From assembly GCF_014212495.1 (NCBI RefSeq), contig NZ_JACKZC010000010.1, positions 62,001 through 126,000 of the forward strand: a stretch of DNA of 64,000 nucleotides. The letters are read 5' to 3'. The notes under the pieces were generated by a model. The model had not been told where the DNA came from. It saw only the letters and a program-made list of their open reading frames with translations, and made no database searches. A program made the translations under genes and the position numbers. Of the stretch, positions 17,536 through 26,612 are shown one piece after another; positions within the stretch are counted from its first letter, which is position 1; each line of letters opens with the position of its first letter. The DNA comes from Pontibacter sp. Tf4. GTDB taxonomy: Bacteria; Bacteroidota; Bacteroidia; Cytophagales; Hymenobacteraceae.

Positions 17536-18735
17536 ATGAAGACGATTGACCAGTATAACTTTGCCGGCAAAAAAGCGCTGGTGCGGGTAGACTTTAACGT
17601 ACCACTCGATGCCGATTACCGCATCACCGACGATACCCGTATCCGGGCGGCCGTACCTACCATACAAAAGATTTTAGCCGATGGCGGCGCTGTTATCCTG
17701 ATGTCGCATTTGGGCAGACCGAAGGCCGGGCCAGAAGAAAAATACTCGCTGAAGCACCTGGTTAACCGTTTGTCGCAGGAGTTTAATACGAATGTACTTT
17801 TTGCTGAAGATTGCGTTGGGCCCCAGGCAGCACAACTGGCGCAGGAGTTAAAACCAGGCGAAATCCTGCTTTTGGAGAACCTGCGTTTCCATAAGGCCGA
17901 AGAAAAAGGCGATGCTGATTTTGCAAAAGAGCTAGCCACACTGGGCGATGTGTATGTAAATGATGCCTTCGGAACGGCTCACCGCGAGCACGCTTCTACG
18001 GCGGTTATTGCCCGCTACTTCCCGAAAGACAAAGTGATGGGCTACGTGATGCAGGCCGAACTGGACAATGCCCGTCGTGTGCTGGGCAACGCAGAGCGTC
18101 CTTATACTGCTATTATGGGTGGCGCTAAGATATCGGACAAGATCCTGATCATCGAAAAACTAATGGACCGCGTGGACAACCTGCTGATCGGTGGCGGTAT
18201 GAGCTACACATTTGTGAAAGCGGATGGCGGCGAGATCGGTTCGTCGTTGGTGGAAGAAGATAAAATTGACCTGGCGAAGCGACTGATTGCCATGGCCCGT
18301 GAAAAAGGCGTGAACCTGATGATTCCGGTTGACTCGGTTATTGCCGATGCATTCAGCAACGAAGCCAACATCGACACCAGCCTAAGCCACCACATTAAAC
18401 CGCTCTGGATGGGACTTGACATAGGACCAACTGCCCGCGAAATGTACGCCGACGTGATCCGCAACTCTAAAACGATACTTTGGAACGGCCCGATGGGTGT
18501 ATTCGAGATGTCGAACTTCTCGGTAGGTACAGAAGCTATTGCCGATGCTGTGGTAGATGCTACGCGCATGGGGGCATACTCGCTGATCGGTGGTGGCGAC
18601 TCTGCTGCTGCGGTTAACAAGTTCGGCTATGCCGATAAGGTTTCCTATGTATCGACGGGTGGCGGTGCGCTGCTGGAGTACATGGAAGGCAAAACCCTGC
18701 CAGGTGTAGCTGCCATAGAGCGCGACGATTACTAA
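17536..18735 (+). CDS. pgk: Phosphoglycerate kinase
   Basis: A 399-aa glycolytic enzyme of standard length; it transfers the acyl phosphate of 1,3-bisphosphoglycerate to ADP in the cytoplasm. Family landmarks are visible in order: RVDFNVPLD near residue 17, the substrate segment [47 protein letters not shown], the nucleotide-binding WNGPMGVFE and the final GGGDSAAA and STGGGALLE segments. It is monocistronic. The stop TAA runs directly into an ACTATAGTTT palindrome, and a degraded insertion sequence follows 25 bp later. Confidence 0.98.
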   Translation: MKTIDQYNFAGKKALVRVDFNVPLDADYRITDDTRIRAAVPTIQKILADGGAVILMSHLGRPKAGPEEKYSLKHLVNRLSQEFNTNVLFAEDCVGPQAAQLAQELKPGEILLLENLRFHKAEEKGDADFAKELATLGDVYVNDAFGTAHREHASTAVIARYFPKDKVMGYVMQAELDNARRVLGNAERPYTAIMGGAKISDKILIIEKLMDRVDNLLIGGGMSYTFVKADGGEIGSSLVEEDKIDLAKRLIAMAREKGVNLMIPVDSVIADAFSNEANIDTSLSHHIKPLWMGLDIGPTAREMYADVIRNSKTILWNGPMGVFEMSNFSVGTEAIADAVVDATRMGAYSLIGGGDSAAAVNKFGYADKVSYVSTGGGALLEYMEGKTLPGVAAIERDDY

Positions 18736-18760
18736 ACTATAGTTTGCTATAGTTGCAAAA

Positions 18761-19325
18761 CATGACTCATCCCGGAGTTTGCCTTATGGACAGAAAGGGC
18801 AGCTTCCAGAGCTTGGTCAGCGCCAGGCGGATGCGGGAAAGCGGTGTGGGAGTATTCCCGCACCGCTTTCCTGTTCTATGGGCTCCCAGACGCAGGAGGC
18901 GCTCTTTTTGTTTTTCCAGCGCCTTATCCAGCAGGAAGGCGTACACGAGCGTGACGATCTGCAAGGGCTTCATGCGGTTCTCCCAAAACCATAAACGGCA
19001 ACTCTCCATGCCCATTTCTGATTTATTGAAGCGGAAAGCCTGCTCTATCTGCCAGCGGCGGGTATAGGCAAAGACCACATGCCAGGCATCACGCTCACTT
19101 TTAACGTCTCGCCTGTGAGCAGGTACCAGGGCTGGCGGCCTTTGCGGCAGATAATCAAAGTGGGCAGTCCGGATAGTGCGGGTACAGACACAGCATCCAC
19201 ACCAGGCTGCGGCGATAGCTCACCTTTCGGACCATGTCTCTGACGAAGCGCAATAAGGTGGCTTTTTGCCTAAAACAGGAAGTATGCCTCTTTCATCCCA
19301 GCCCTAAACTCCGGCATGACTCATG
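18761..19325 (-). mobile_element. Degraded IS (IS4-like) bounded by 20-bp inverted repeats
   Basis: The ends are 20-base inverted repeats: left CATGACTCATCCCGGAGTTT (18761-18780) and, read on the minus strand, right CATGAGTCATGCCGGAGTTT (19306-19325), 18 of 20 identical. The 565-bp body is too short for a complete IS4-type element (usually over 1.2 kb) and contains only the C-terminal part of a DDE transposase, in disrupted frames. No convincing target duplication was seen. It could still be mobilised in trans by a full-length relative. Confidence 0.82.
18767..19300 (-). pseudogene. Transposase remnant, frameshifted and truncated
   Basis: The longest intact piece (18767-19078) encodes RRWQIEQAFRFNKSEMG, the conserved C-terminal region of IS4-type DDE transposases, which carries the catalytic Glu (here in the RWQIEQ segment). 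Upstream, another frame gives IICRKGRQPWYLLTGE, the expected preceding region, so at least one frameshift separates them near 19090-19110. The N-terminal half with the catalytic Asp residues is missing. Near its 3' end the DNA forms a long hairpin (18836-18871, GGAAAGCGGTG arms). Confidence 0.85.
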
Positions 19326-19397
19326 TCTTGCTCTTTCCACTAAAAATCTTTTGTGATAGTAACCCCTAACCAACACGCTCTCCCATTTTATCGCAAA

Positions 19398-19931
19398 CTA
19401 TAGTTTATACTTTTGCTTCATACATTCTATAAGCGCTTTTTCCTTGTCGAAATCAAGTTTCTGGGCAGCAAAATATTTCCAGATACCATCGATATGGATC
19501 AACAGAAGTTCTGCCTCCAGATCAGGGTTGCTATAGTTTAGCTCCCGGAAACACTCTGCCAGCCGGACCTGGCAGGGGCGCATAAAATTTTCGTGGTAAC
19601 GGGCCGATATCGGGTTAAGGGCCATGATCTTGTATTGCATTTCCCAGAAACCAGGGTTCGAACGTGTCAGCAGGATCGGGAGCTCAATCATATTACTGAT
19701 ATATTTTATTGCCGTCAGTCCTTTCAGGTATAGGTTCGTTTCTAAAGCTGCTGCCTGGTAAGCTTTTTTAAGGATCGCCTCCAGTAGCTGATCTTTGGAA
19801 CCATAGTGCTTGAAAATGAGCGCTTCTGATGTGTTTGCTTCCGCAGCAATAGACTTGGTGGATGTTGCCCGGGCACCATTTTCCGTAAACAGCTTTAAAG
19901 CAGCATCCAGTATCGCTTGTTTCTTACTCAT
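19398..19931 (-). CDS. TetR/AcrR family transcriptional regulator
   Basis: A 177-aa repressor-type protein. The N-terminal TetR helix-turn-helix is clear: ILDAALKLFTENGARATSTKSIA, then ALIFKHYGSKDQLL (residues about 6-50). The C-terminal ligand domain is helical and unspecific. It lies 30 bp downstream of pcaF on the same strand at the end of the catechol cluster, so it may control that cluster or respond to an aromatic intermediate. Its stop is the TAG of a CTATAG palindrome (L-CTA-TAG). Confidence 0.93.
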   Translation of the reverse strand: MSKKQAILDAALKLFTENGARATSTKSIAAEANTSEALIFKHYGSKDQLLEAILKKAYQAAALETNLYLKGLTAIKYISNMIELPILLTRSNPGFWEMQYKIMALNPISARYHENFMRPCQVRLAECFRELNYSNPDLEAELLLIHIDGIWKYFAAQKLDFDKEKALIECMKQKYKL

Positions 19932-19961
19932 TTATTCACTTCATAATCCTGAAAAAGGCAT

Positions 19962-21170
19962 CTAAACCCTTTCCAGAATAACAGCATATCCCTGCCCCAC
20001 TCCGACACATATTGTCGCCAGAGCGTATCGCTTCTGCTGTCTTTTAAGCGAAAGCGCAGCGCTTAACACAATGCGTGTACCCGACATACCGAGCGGATGC
20101 CCCAATGCAATAGCGCCGCCATTTACATTTACGCGCGCATCATCATCGGCCAACCCTAGGGCTCTGGTACAGGCAAGGCTTTGTGCGGCAAAAGCTTCAT
20201 TCAGCTCAATAATGTCCATATCCTCTAACCGTAGACCCGCTTTTTCTAATGCCTTTTCAGTGGCGGGTACAGGTCCGATTCCCATAATGCGGGGCTCTAC
20301 GCCCACTACTGCCGAGCTAACGATGCGGGCCAAAGGTGTCAGTTTATACTTTTTCAGGGCATCTTCAGAGACCACATAGGTAGCAGCTGCACCATCGTTT
20401 AACCCCGAGGCATTGCCAGCGGTAACAGTACCATCGGTTTTAAAGGCAGGCTTTAGTTTGGCCAGTGTTTCTATAGTTGTGTTGGGCCTTACAAATTCAT
20501 CTATTGAAACTATAACCGGGTCGCCTTTACGTTGTGGTATAATTACAGGCATGATTTCTTCCGCCAGGTTTCCGTTTTCCTGCGCTCTGGTGGCTTTCAT
20601 CTGCGAGTGGTACGAGAACTTGTCCTGGTCTTCACGGGAGATCTTATACATTTCAGCCAGGTTCTCGGCTGTAATGCCCATCGGGTCCACGCCGTACATT
20701 TCCTTCATTTTGGGGTTTACGAAGCGCCAACCGAAGCTGGAGTCAAACATCTGGGAATCGGTGCCGAAAGCTTTGGTAGGTTTGGAAACAACCAATGGGC
20801 CACGCGTCATGTGCTCTACGCCACCGGCGATAAACACATCGCCATCACCAGCCTTTATAGCCCGGGCTGCATTTATTACCGCAGACATACCGGAAGAGCA
20901 TAAACGGTTAACGGTTTCGCCTGGCACCGTTACTGGCAAACCCGCCAGCAAACCAGCCATGCGTGCCACGTTGCGGTTATCCTCACCGGCCTGGTTATGG
21001 CAACCAAGAATCACATCATCCACCGCTTCTTTAGGTATGTCCGGATTCCGGCTGATCAGTTCTTTTATCACCATAGCTGCCAGGTCATCCGTACGAACCG
21101 GTGAAAGCTCGCCCCGCAGATTACCGATCGGGGTTCTGATTCCATCTATGATATAGGCTTCTTTGCTCAT
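19962..21170 (-). CDS. pcaF: 3-oxoadipyl-CoA thiolase
   Basis: 402 aa from ATG 21170. The frame is open to 21254 but that would add a non-homologous 28-residue leader overlapping the FUSC gene. The enzyme cleaves 3-oxoadipyl-CoA to succinyl-CoA and acetyl-CoA, the last step of the beta-ketoadipate pathway. Thiolase residues are present: nucleophile Cys91 in NRLCSSGM, His in GGAIALGHPLGMSG and the second Cys (about 388) in CVGVGQG. IDGIRTPIG opens the protein. Assignment to PcaF rather than a general acetyl-CoA acetyltransferase rests on cluster context and the PLGMSG form of the motif. Confidence 0.93.
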   Translation of the reverse strand: MSKEAYIIDGIRTPIGNLRGELSPVRTDDLAAMVIKELISRNPDIPKEAVDDVILGCHNQAGEDNRNVARMAGLLAGLPVTVPGETVNRLCSSGMSAVINAARAIKAGDGDVFIAGGVEHMTRGPLVVSKPTKAFGTDSQMFDSSFGWRFVNPKMKEMYGVDPMGITAENLAEMYKISREDQDKFSYHSQMKATRAQENGNLAEEIMPVIIPQRKGDPVIVSIDEFVRPNTTIETLAKLKPAFKTDGTVTAGNASGLNDGAAATYVVSEDALKKYKLTPLARIVSSAVVGVEPRIMGIGPVPATEKALEKAGLRLEDMDIIELNEAFAAQSLACTRALGLADDDARVNVNGGAIALGHPLGMSGTRIVLSAALSLKRQQKRYALATICVGVGQGYAVILERV

Positions 21171-21195
21171 AATTTTAACTTTAAAGGTGTTGTAT

Positions 21196-21690
21196 TCAGT
21201 TTGTTTTCTTTTTGATATTTTCAGACAGGAAGGCTGTGACAGTGGAAACGCCAAGTCCGATCATACAGCCTAACGTTACGGATACAAACCGCTCTACTGC
21301 CGCCCAGTTGGTCATGGTTTCCTGTTCATGTATCACCACGATGATAAGGGCAACTACGGCTGTCCGCGCCACATTCATCAGCTTAAAGAAATGGCAGATA
21401 ACTATGGCAAGCGTAATACCAAGTACCATCATAACCACTTCCGGCAGCGGCAGTAAAAAGCAGAACAACCCCACACTGGACCCGATCAGGTTAGATTTTA
21501 CCCGTTCGTTGGTCAGCTTGGGCGAATCTTTTACTTCCGGCGACAGCACAAGTATGATCGAAAGCATTGTCCAGTATAGTTCGAACTGCGGGAAAGCCAG
21601 GTATAACAGATAACCGATCAGGAAACCAACCGAACAGCGGACAATGTATAAGATCATGTCTGCATCTATGCTATACTTTCTGCCTTCCAT
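21196..21690 (-). CDS. FUSC-like inner-membrane protein
   Basis: A 164-aa protein with four or five hydrophobic segments (about 12-30, 38-52, 72-102, 112-125, 133-155). It resembles the membrane half of fusaric-acid-resistance/aromatic acid exporter proteins (FUSC type), with [12 protein letters not shown] in the cytoplasmic loop. It lacks the long soluble domain of full-length AaeB. Placed between the CoA-transferase and thiolase genes, it may export or limit accumulation of aromatic acids, but this is inferred from position. 25 bp separate it from pcaF. Confidence 0.75.
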   Translation of the reverse strand: MEGRKYSIDADMILYIVRCSVGFLIGYLLYLAFPQFELYWTMLSIILVLSPEVKDSPKLTNERVKSNLIGSSVGLFCFLLPLPEVVMMVLGITLAIVICHFFKLMNVARTAVVALIIVVIHEQETMTNWAAVERFVSVTLGCMIGLGVSTVTAFLSENIKKKTN

Positions 21691-21782
21691 GGTTTCGGTT
21701 ATAGTTTGTACTCAGGGAAAGAAAGTCAGCAGCTCGTTCTTTTGCTCGCGAAAGCATCCCCTGTTCAACCCGGAGCATTGCT

Positions 21783-23132
21783 CTACTCCATAAGCGCCTC
21801 TTTAAATTTCGCAGTGGTTTTGCTCCGCACCTCTTCCAGGGTAGCGCCGGGCATGAGCTCTGTAAGAGTCAGTTGTCCGTCAATAAACCTGAAAACTGCC
21901 AGGTCCGTGATGATCATATCTACCGCTTTAAGTGCCGTTAATGGCAGCGAGCAGGTAGGTACGATCTTGGGCGAACCGTCTTTGTTGGTATGGGTCATGG
22001 TGATGATGAGCGTTTTGGCTCCGGAAGCAAGGTCCATGGCGCCGCCAACACCCAGCAGTGGCTGACCAGGCACGGCCCAGTTAGCCAGATTAGCTTTTTC
22101 GTCTACTTCCAGGCCACCCATTACCGCAATGTCCACGTGTCTGCCGCGTATCATGGCAAACGAGTCGGCACTATCGAAATAGCTGGCGCCCGGCAGGGCT
22201 GTAACCGGAATTTTACCGGCGTTTACCGGATAATCCATTGCACCGCCGCCATCGGTCGGCGCCGGACCAACGCCCAGCATGCCGTTCTCGGTGTGCATCA
22301 CAATACCATCTTCAGGCGTGATCAGGTCGGCCACCAAGGTCGGGATGCCAATGCCCAGGTTTACCACATCTCCTTTTTTCAGTTCCTTCAATGCACGTTT
22401 GGCCATGTTCATGCGTCTTTCACTTACTTTCCGGGAAGAGTCTACAGAGGCTGAGGAACCCAGGTCTTCCGGTGTAAGGGTTGCCTGCACCAGGTAATTC
22501 ACATAAGAACCCGGAGTATGTACATGTTCCGGGGCGATCTCACCTACTGGCACAATTTCTTCGACTTCCGCAATTACAAGATCGGCAGCGGTGGCCATGG
22601 CACGGTTAAAGTTCTGCTCTGTCATGCGGTAAGTCAGGTTGCCGGCGGTATCAGCTTTCCAGGCGCGCACAAAAGCCACGTTGCCCCGTATACCCTCCAC
22701 AAAAACCTGCTCCACTCCCCTAATCATTTTTGTTTCGCGGCCTTTTGCCAATTCGGTACCAGCTGAGGTTGGCGTATAAAAACCACCAATACCGGCCCCG
22801 CCTGCACGTATGGCTTCAGCCAATGTACCCTGCGGTAACAGTTCGTATTCTACTTTACCATCCTGTGCCGCTTTCACTGCTTCCGGGTTACTGGTAAAGA
22901 AAGAACCGATCATTTTTTTGATCTGCCCGTTGCGCAATAGCCTGCCGCCACCTATACCGGCTTCGCCAACATTGTTCCCGATAAAGGTCAGGTCCTTTGT
23001 TTTGGTTTCAGCCAGTGCGTGCATCAGGTGTACCGGGTTACCCGTCATCCCGAAGCCACCCTGCAATAAAATATCGCCATCCTTTACCAAAGCAACTGCT
23101 TCTTCAAGGGTTATCTGTGGTACCGATTTCAT
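21783..23132 (-). CDS. 3-oxoadipate CoA-transferase, fused A and B subunits
   Basis: A 449-aa single-chain CoA-transferase family I enzyme. Residues 1 to about 225 match subunit A ([40 protein letters not shown]). Residues about 236-449 match subunit B, with the catalytic Glu282 in [11 protein letters not shown] and [13 protein letters not shown]. The enzyme activates 3-oxoadipate with succinyl-CoA. In many bacteria these are two proteins (PcaI and PcaJ); here they are one, as in SCOT enzymes. The pathway assignment comes from neighbours: its start is 2 bp after the pcaD stop and pcaF is downstream. Confidence 0.92.
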   Translation of the reverse strand: MKSVPQITLEEAVALVKDGDILLQGGFGMTGNPVHLMHALAETKTKDLTFIGNNVGEAGIGGGRLLRNGQIKKMIGSFFTSNPEAVKAAQDGKVEYELLPQGTLAEAIRAGGAGIGGFYTPTSAGTELAKGRETKMIRGVEQVFVEGIRGNVAFVRAWKADTAGNLTYRMTEQNFNRAMATAADLVIAEVEEIVPVGEIAPEHVHTPGSYVNYLVQATLTPEDLGSSASVDSSRKVSERRMNMAKRALKELKKGDVVNLGIGIPTLVADLITPEDGIVMHTENGMLGVGPAPTDGGGAMDYPVNAGKIPVTALPGASYFDSADSFAMIRGRHVDIAVMGGLEVDEKANLANWAVPGQPLLGVGGAMDLASGAKTLIITMTHTNKDGSPKIVPTCSLPLTALKAVDMIITDLAVFRFIDGQLTLTELMPGATLEEVRSKTTAKFKEALME

Positions 23133-23134
23133 CT

Positions 23135-23950
23135 TTATATCAATGGAAAAATTTTCAAATAAAAGTCGCCTTCATTTTTGGCTGCGTATAGTATATTTTT
23201 TGCAAATGCAGCAGGCTGTTCTACACTGGATAAATGGTTGGCATCGAGTTGCACATGCCGTGTGCGGGGTATGTTGGTTGCCAGAAAATCACCGTCTTCT
23301 GTGGTGGTCACTTCGTCCTGGGTGCCGCTAATGATGAGCGTAGGAACGCTCAGCTTTGACAGCTCCTCTCTGAAATCCGCATCCCGCACGGCAGCGCAAT
23401 TAGCAACATAACCTTGCAGAGAAGTTTGTTTGAATTTCTCCAGCACAGCGTCAACAATAGCTTTATGCTCTTTCCTTAATTCAGGGGTGAACCAGCGTTG
23501 TGCCGTGCCATCTAAAATGCTCTGTAAACCATGTTCTTTTACCTGCGCAATGCGGGTGTTCCAGCCCTCTGCGGTCCCGATCTTAGCTGCTGTGTTGGCA
23601 ATGATGATCTTTTTGAAGCGCTCCGGTTTGTGTATGCCCAGCCACTGCCCGATCAATCCACCCATCGACAACCCGCAGAAGTAAACTTTGCCTAACTTTA
23701 AATGGTCCAGCAGGTCAATTACGTCCTGGCCCAACTCAGCTATAGTTACCGCATCCGAACTGATAGTACTCTGCCCGTGGCCCCGGGTATCATACCGCAC
23801 GATATTCAGATGCTCCCTTAGGATATGTGCTACCTCATCCCACATCGACAGGTCTGTGCCCAGCGAATTTGAGAACATAATGGTATCATCATGCCCCAGG
23901 TCTTCATAGGTATAAAAACAGTCGTTATCAGCGATTTTTATAGTTGGCAT
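23135..23950 (-). CDS. pcaD: 3-oxoadipate enol-lactonase
   Basis: A 271-aa alpha/beta hydrolase that hydrolyses 3-oxoadipate enol-lactone to 3-oxoadipate. The fold motifs are [14 protein letters not shown] (oxyanion region), YDTRGHGQS, nucleophile Ser95 in CGLSMGG, the acid in [10 protein letters not shown], and His239 in DANHLSS. All are typical of PcaD. The C-terminal tail ends FYLKIFPLI, slightly longer than usual. It is followed after 2 bp by the CoA-transferase and separated from catA by 128 bp containing a strong hairpin. Confidence 0.92.
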   Translation of the reverse strand: MPTIKIADNDCFYTYEDLGHDDTIMFSNSLGTDLSMWDEVAHILREHLNIVRYDTRGHGQSTISSDAVTIAELGQDVIDLLDHLKLGKVYFCGLSMGGLIGQWLGIHKPERFKKIIIANTAAKIGTAEGWNTRIAQVKEHGLQSILDGTAQRWFTPELRKEHKAIVDAVLEKFKQTSLQGYVANCAAVRDADFREELSKLSVPTLIISGTQDEVTTTEDGDFLATNIPRTRHVQLDANHLSSVEQPAAFAKNILYAAKNEGDFYLKIFPLI

Positions 23951-24032
23951 AGGTTGTTGTTTCTATCTTATAGTTTGACTGGCTGATACTTATTCGGATG
24001 CAGCAGTTTGCTCCCGGCTAAAAACACAGATA

Positions 24033-24061
24033 AGATGGAGTTATAAACTATAGCTCCATCT
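24033..24061 (-). other. Intercistronic hairpin between catA and pcaD
   Basis: AGATGGAG-T-TATA and TATA-G-CTCCATCT form a stem of 12 Watson-Crick pairs plus one T/G position around a 3-nt loop (AAC). The CTATAG palindrome lies in the right arm. There is no immediate T-run on the minus strand, so it is more likely an RNA-processing or stabilising hairpin than a strong terminator. Confidence 0.7.
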
Positions 24062-24078
24062 CATCCGGAAATTATAGT

Positions 24079-24996
24079 TTAAGCTGGCCCGTGCGTACGC
24101 TCGATCTCTGCGGAGAACACACCTTCTTTCTCTTTGTGTATCTCAAAATCAAAATCAATGGAAGCAAACGGCTCATCGATGTTGAATTTCTCTTTTGCTT
24201 CTGTAGCTGAATAGCGGGTAATATGCGGCACCAGTTCTTCACGCGTGGCAAAAGCAAAATCATCCCAGATAAGCGGATCGCCTTCGATGTTGATCTGTGT
24301 GGTTAGTTTGCGATGTCCTTCGGCGGTTACAAAGAAGTGGATATGCGCCGGGCGACTGCCGTGGCGACCAATGGCTTTGAGTAACTGGTCTGTAGCGCCG
24401 CCCGGCGGACAACTATAGCCAACCGGTAAAATGCTCTTGAACCTGTATCTGCCGTTATCGTCAGTAATAATAGCTCTTCGTAAATGGAATGGCGGCTGAG
24501 AAGAATCAAAAATAGAGTACATGCCTCTCAGGTTGCAATGCCACACTTCTACTTTAGCGTTTGGAACCGGCTTGCCCGAATCATCACGTACTTGGCCCTG
24601 CATGTATAGTCTTTCCCCACCTACTTCTGGCTCCGTTTCAAGCTCAGCATAGGCATAAGATTCCGGTGAACCCGGCACGTAAAGCGGGCCTTCAATAGTT
24701 CTTGGCGTACCGCCTGTTATACCGGCTTTAGCTTCAGCTTCGTCCATACGCAGGTCCAGGAAGTGCTCCAGGCCAATGCCAGCTACCACCAGTCCCCATT
24801 CGTTATTTTTACCGGTTAGTGTCAGCCAGTCTACTGCTTTCCAGATTTCTTCCGGCTGAATATCCAGGTCTTCGATGGCGTAAAACAGATCGCGGGTAAG
24901 GCGGTTTACAATCTCTTTTATACGATCCGAGCCGTGGCCCTGTACCTCTGTAGATTTTATCCTTTCGATAACTGCGTCTATCTGACTTCTTTCCAT
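24079..24996 (-). CDS. catA: Catechol 1,2-dioxygenase (intradiol)
   Basis: A 305-aa non-heme Fe(III) enzyme that opens catechol to cis,cis-muconate. All four iron ligands are visible: Tyr160 (RGMYSIF), Tyr194 (PVGYSCPPGG), His218 and His220 (RPAHIHFF). The N-terminal helical dimerisation domain (about 1-95) is present, as in catechol rather than protocatechuate dioxygenases. It lies between catC and pcaD in an all-minus-strand cluster. Chlorocatechol or hydroxyquinol specificity cannot be excluded from sequence alone, but catB and catC neighbours favour catechol. Confidence 0.95.
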   Translation of the reverse strand: MERSQIDAVIERIKSTEVQGHGSDRIKEIVNRLTRDLFYAIEDLDIQPEEIWKAVDWLTLTGKNNEWGLVVAGIGLEHFLDLRMDEAEAKAGITGGTPRTIEGPLYVPGSPESYAYAELETEPEVGGERLYMQGQVRDDSGKPVPNAKVEVWHCNLRGMYSIFDSSQPPFHLRRAIITDDNGRYRFKSILPVGYSCPPGGATDQLLKAIGRHGSRPAHIHFFVTAEGHRKLTTQINIEGDPLIWDDFAFATREELVPHITRYSATEAKEKFNIDEPFASIDFDFEIHKEKEGVFSAEIERTHGPA

Positions 24997-25044
24997 GTTA
25001 GTAAAGTTTTAAGGTTATAGTTTAGATTGTTAAAAGGTGCTTGT

Positions 25045-25341
25045 TTAGTGGGCTTCTTCTTCGTTTTTGACAGATGAGTAATGCTGGCAGAGCGCTGTTA
25101 CTTCTACTTCCATGAACGGGTAAAGCGGAAGCGACATCAGGATATCGTGCAGTTCGCCGGCACTGGCAACATTAAAAATGCTGATGTTGGCGTACTTGCC
25201 TGCAATACGCCAGATGTGCGTCCATTTGCCCTGCCGTTGTAAGTCTTGCGAAAGTGCTTTTTCCTTCGCTTTCAGGTCATCCACATAGGTCTTATCCAGG
25301 TCCAGAGGGATATTCACTGTCATGTGCACATGAAATAACAT
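25045..25341 (-). CDS. catC: Muconolactone delta-isomerase
   Basis: A 98-aa protein of standard CatC length. It converts muconolactone to 3-oxoadipate enol-lactone and assembles as a decamer in characterised members. Recognisable segments are MLFHVHMTVNIP at the start, the central WTHIWRIAGKYANISIF and LPLYPFMEVEVTALCQH near the end. The start codon is 3 bp after the catB stop, so translation is probably coupled. The upstream context AAACTATG matches the recurring start context. Confidence 0.95.
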   Translation of the reverse strand: MLFHVHMTVNIPLDLDKTYVDDLKAKEKALSQDLQRQGKWTHIWRIAGKYANISIFNVASAGELHDILMSLPLYPFMEVEVTALCQHYSSVKNEEEAH

Positions 25342-25344
25342 AGT

Positions 25345-26466
25345 TTATTTTCTTTTATATTTTTCTACCTGATTCATATCCAGCGCTATCCCTAATCCCG
25401 GGCCCTGCGGAATCTGCATCACGCCATCGGCATAGGTCAGCTTTTTTGTAACGATGTCGTCGGTGAGCAGAAGTGGTCCGAAGAGCTCGGTGCCCCAGTC
25501 AAGGGTAGCGAGGGTGCTGAAAACATGTGCTGAGGCAACTGAGCCAATCGTACCTTCCAGCATAGTTCCGCCATAAAGGCTTATGCCTGCGCCCTGTGCA
25601 ATGGCTGCTTGTTTCTGAATATTAGTCAGGCCACCTGCTTTTGAGATTTTTAAGGCAAACACACTGCCTCCACCAATTTTGGCGAGCTTAAAAGCATCCG
25701 ACACTGTTCCGGCAGCTTCGTCGGCCATGATCGGTACTTTAAAGAATTGGGTAAGCCGGGCGAGTCCGTCGAGGTTTGTTTTGACAATGGGCTGTTCGAT
25801 CAGGTCGATGCCCGCGTCCTGTAAGTACGCAATGCCTTGCTTGGCTACACCTTCTGTCCAGGCCTGGTTAATATCAACTGTTACTACTACTTCTGGCCCT
25901 ACAGCATTTTTAATAGCGGCTACGTGGGTTACATCAGTCCGCCAGTCGTTGCGGCCAATCTTTAGTTTAAAGGCTTTGTGCCGGCCGTTTTCCAGGAGGG
26001 TATGCGCTTCCTGAATGTCTTTATCCGTATCGCCGCTGGCAAGTGTCCAGAGCACGGGTAAGGTTTGGGTAACCGCCCCACCCAGTAGCGTGGCAACCGA
26101 AACACCTAATCTCTTGCCCTGGGCATCTAAAAGGGCCGTTTCGATGGCGGATTTTACAAAGTGGTTGCCTTTTATAGTTTGCTCCAGCAAGGCCATAATG
26201 GCATTTAAACTCAAGGCAGATTTACCCTGCAGCAGCGGAGCAATGTACGTATCGATCGTCAGCTTCATCCCTTCCGGCGATTCGTCGCCGTAGCTAAGGC
26301 CGCCTATAGTTGTGGCTTCGCCTAACCCTTCTATTCCATCGCTGCAAATCAACCGCACAATTACCATGGTCTGGTTGCGCATAACGGCCATCGACAAATG
26401 GTGCGGGCGTATGGTAGGCAGGTCAACTATAAGCGATTCAATACGCTCTATTTGTATGTCTTTCAT
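25345..26466 (-). CDS. catB: Muconate cycloisomerase
   Basis: A 373-aa enolase-superfamily enzyme; it closes cis,cis-muconate to muconolactone. The catalytic KxK motif is in FKLKIGRN, the metal ligands are the Asp of VVTVDINQAW, the Glu of LIEQPI and the Asp of IMADEA, and the second catalytic Lys is in ALKISKAGG. GTMLEGTIG near the end is typical of the muconate-lactonising subgroup. It is the first gene of the catabolic series, 146 bp downstream of an AraC-type regulator on the same strand. Chloromuconate activity is possible, but no chlorocatechol genes are nearby. Confidence 0.95.
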   Translation of the reverse strand: MKDIQIERIESLIVDLPTIRPHHLSMAVMRNQTMVIVRLICSDGIEGLGEATTIGGLSYGDESPEGMKLTIDTYIAPLLQGKSALSLNAIMALLEQTIKGNHFVKSAIETALLDAQGKRLGVSVATLLGGAVTQTLPVLWTLASGDTDKDIQEAHTLLENGRHKAFKLKIGRNDWRTDVTHVAAIKNAVGPEVVVTVDINQAWTEGVAKQGIAYLQDAGIDLIEQPIVKTNLDGLARLTQFFKVPIMADEAAGTVSDAFKLAKIGGGSVFALKISKAGGLTNIQKQAAIAQGAGISLYGGTMLEGTIGSVASAHVFSTLATLDWGTELFGPLLLTDDIVTKKLTYADGVMQIPQGPGLGIALDMNQVEKYKRK

Positions 26467-26494
26467 ATAGTTAGCTGTACGAGTAAACTTAAAA

Positions 26495-26547
26495 ATGAGT
26501 GTTCACTTACTTTAGGAAGTAACCACTCACTAAGTATTACAAATGTA
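26495..26547 (-). promoter_or_regulatory. Probable catB promoter and dyad
   Basis: On the minus strand TACATTTG (plus 26540-26547) matches the TAnnTTTG -7 box, about 75 nt before the catB ATG. No TTG is at -33, as expected for an activator-dependent promoter. Just downstream is an imperfect dyad (plus 26495-26531, GAGTGTTCACTTACTT ... AAGTAACCACTC) that could bind the neighbouring AraC or TetR protein. Confidence 0.5.
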
Positions 26548-26612
26548 GCCGTACAGCCCTCCGGGGGATAGGATTTATCCTTTAATATTAAGACAAATCG
26601 AACATGATGTGC

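Noticed and set aside
18767..19078. Functional 103-aa gene
   Set aside because: It is the C-terminal scrap of a transposase whose preceding part is in another frame.
21171..21254. Longer N-terminus for the thiolase
   Set aside because: It adds 28 residues without thiolase similarity and overlaps the FUSC gene; ATG 21170 gives the canonical start.
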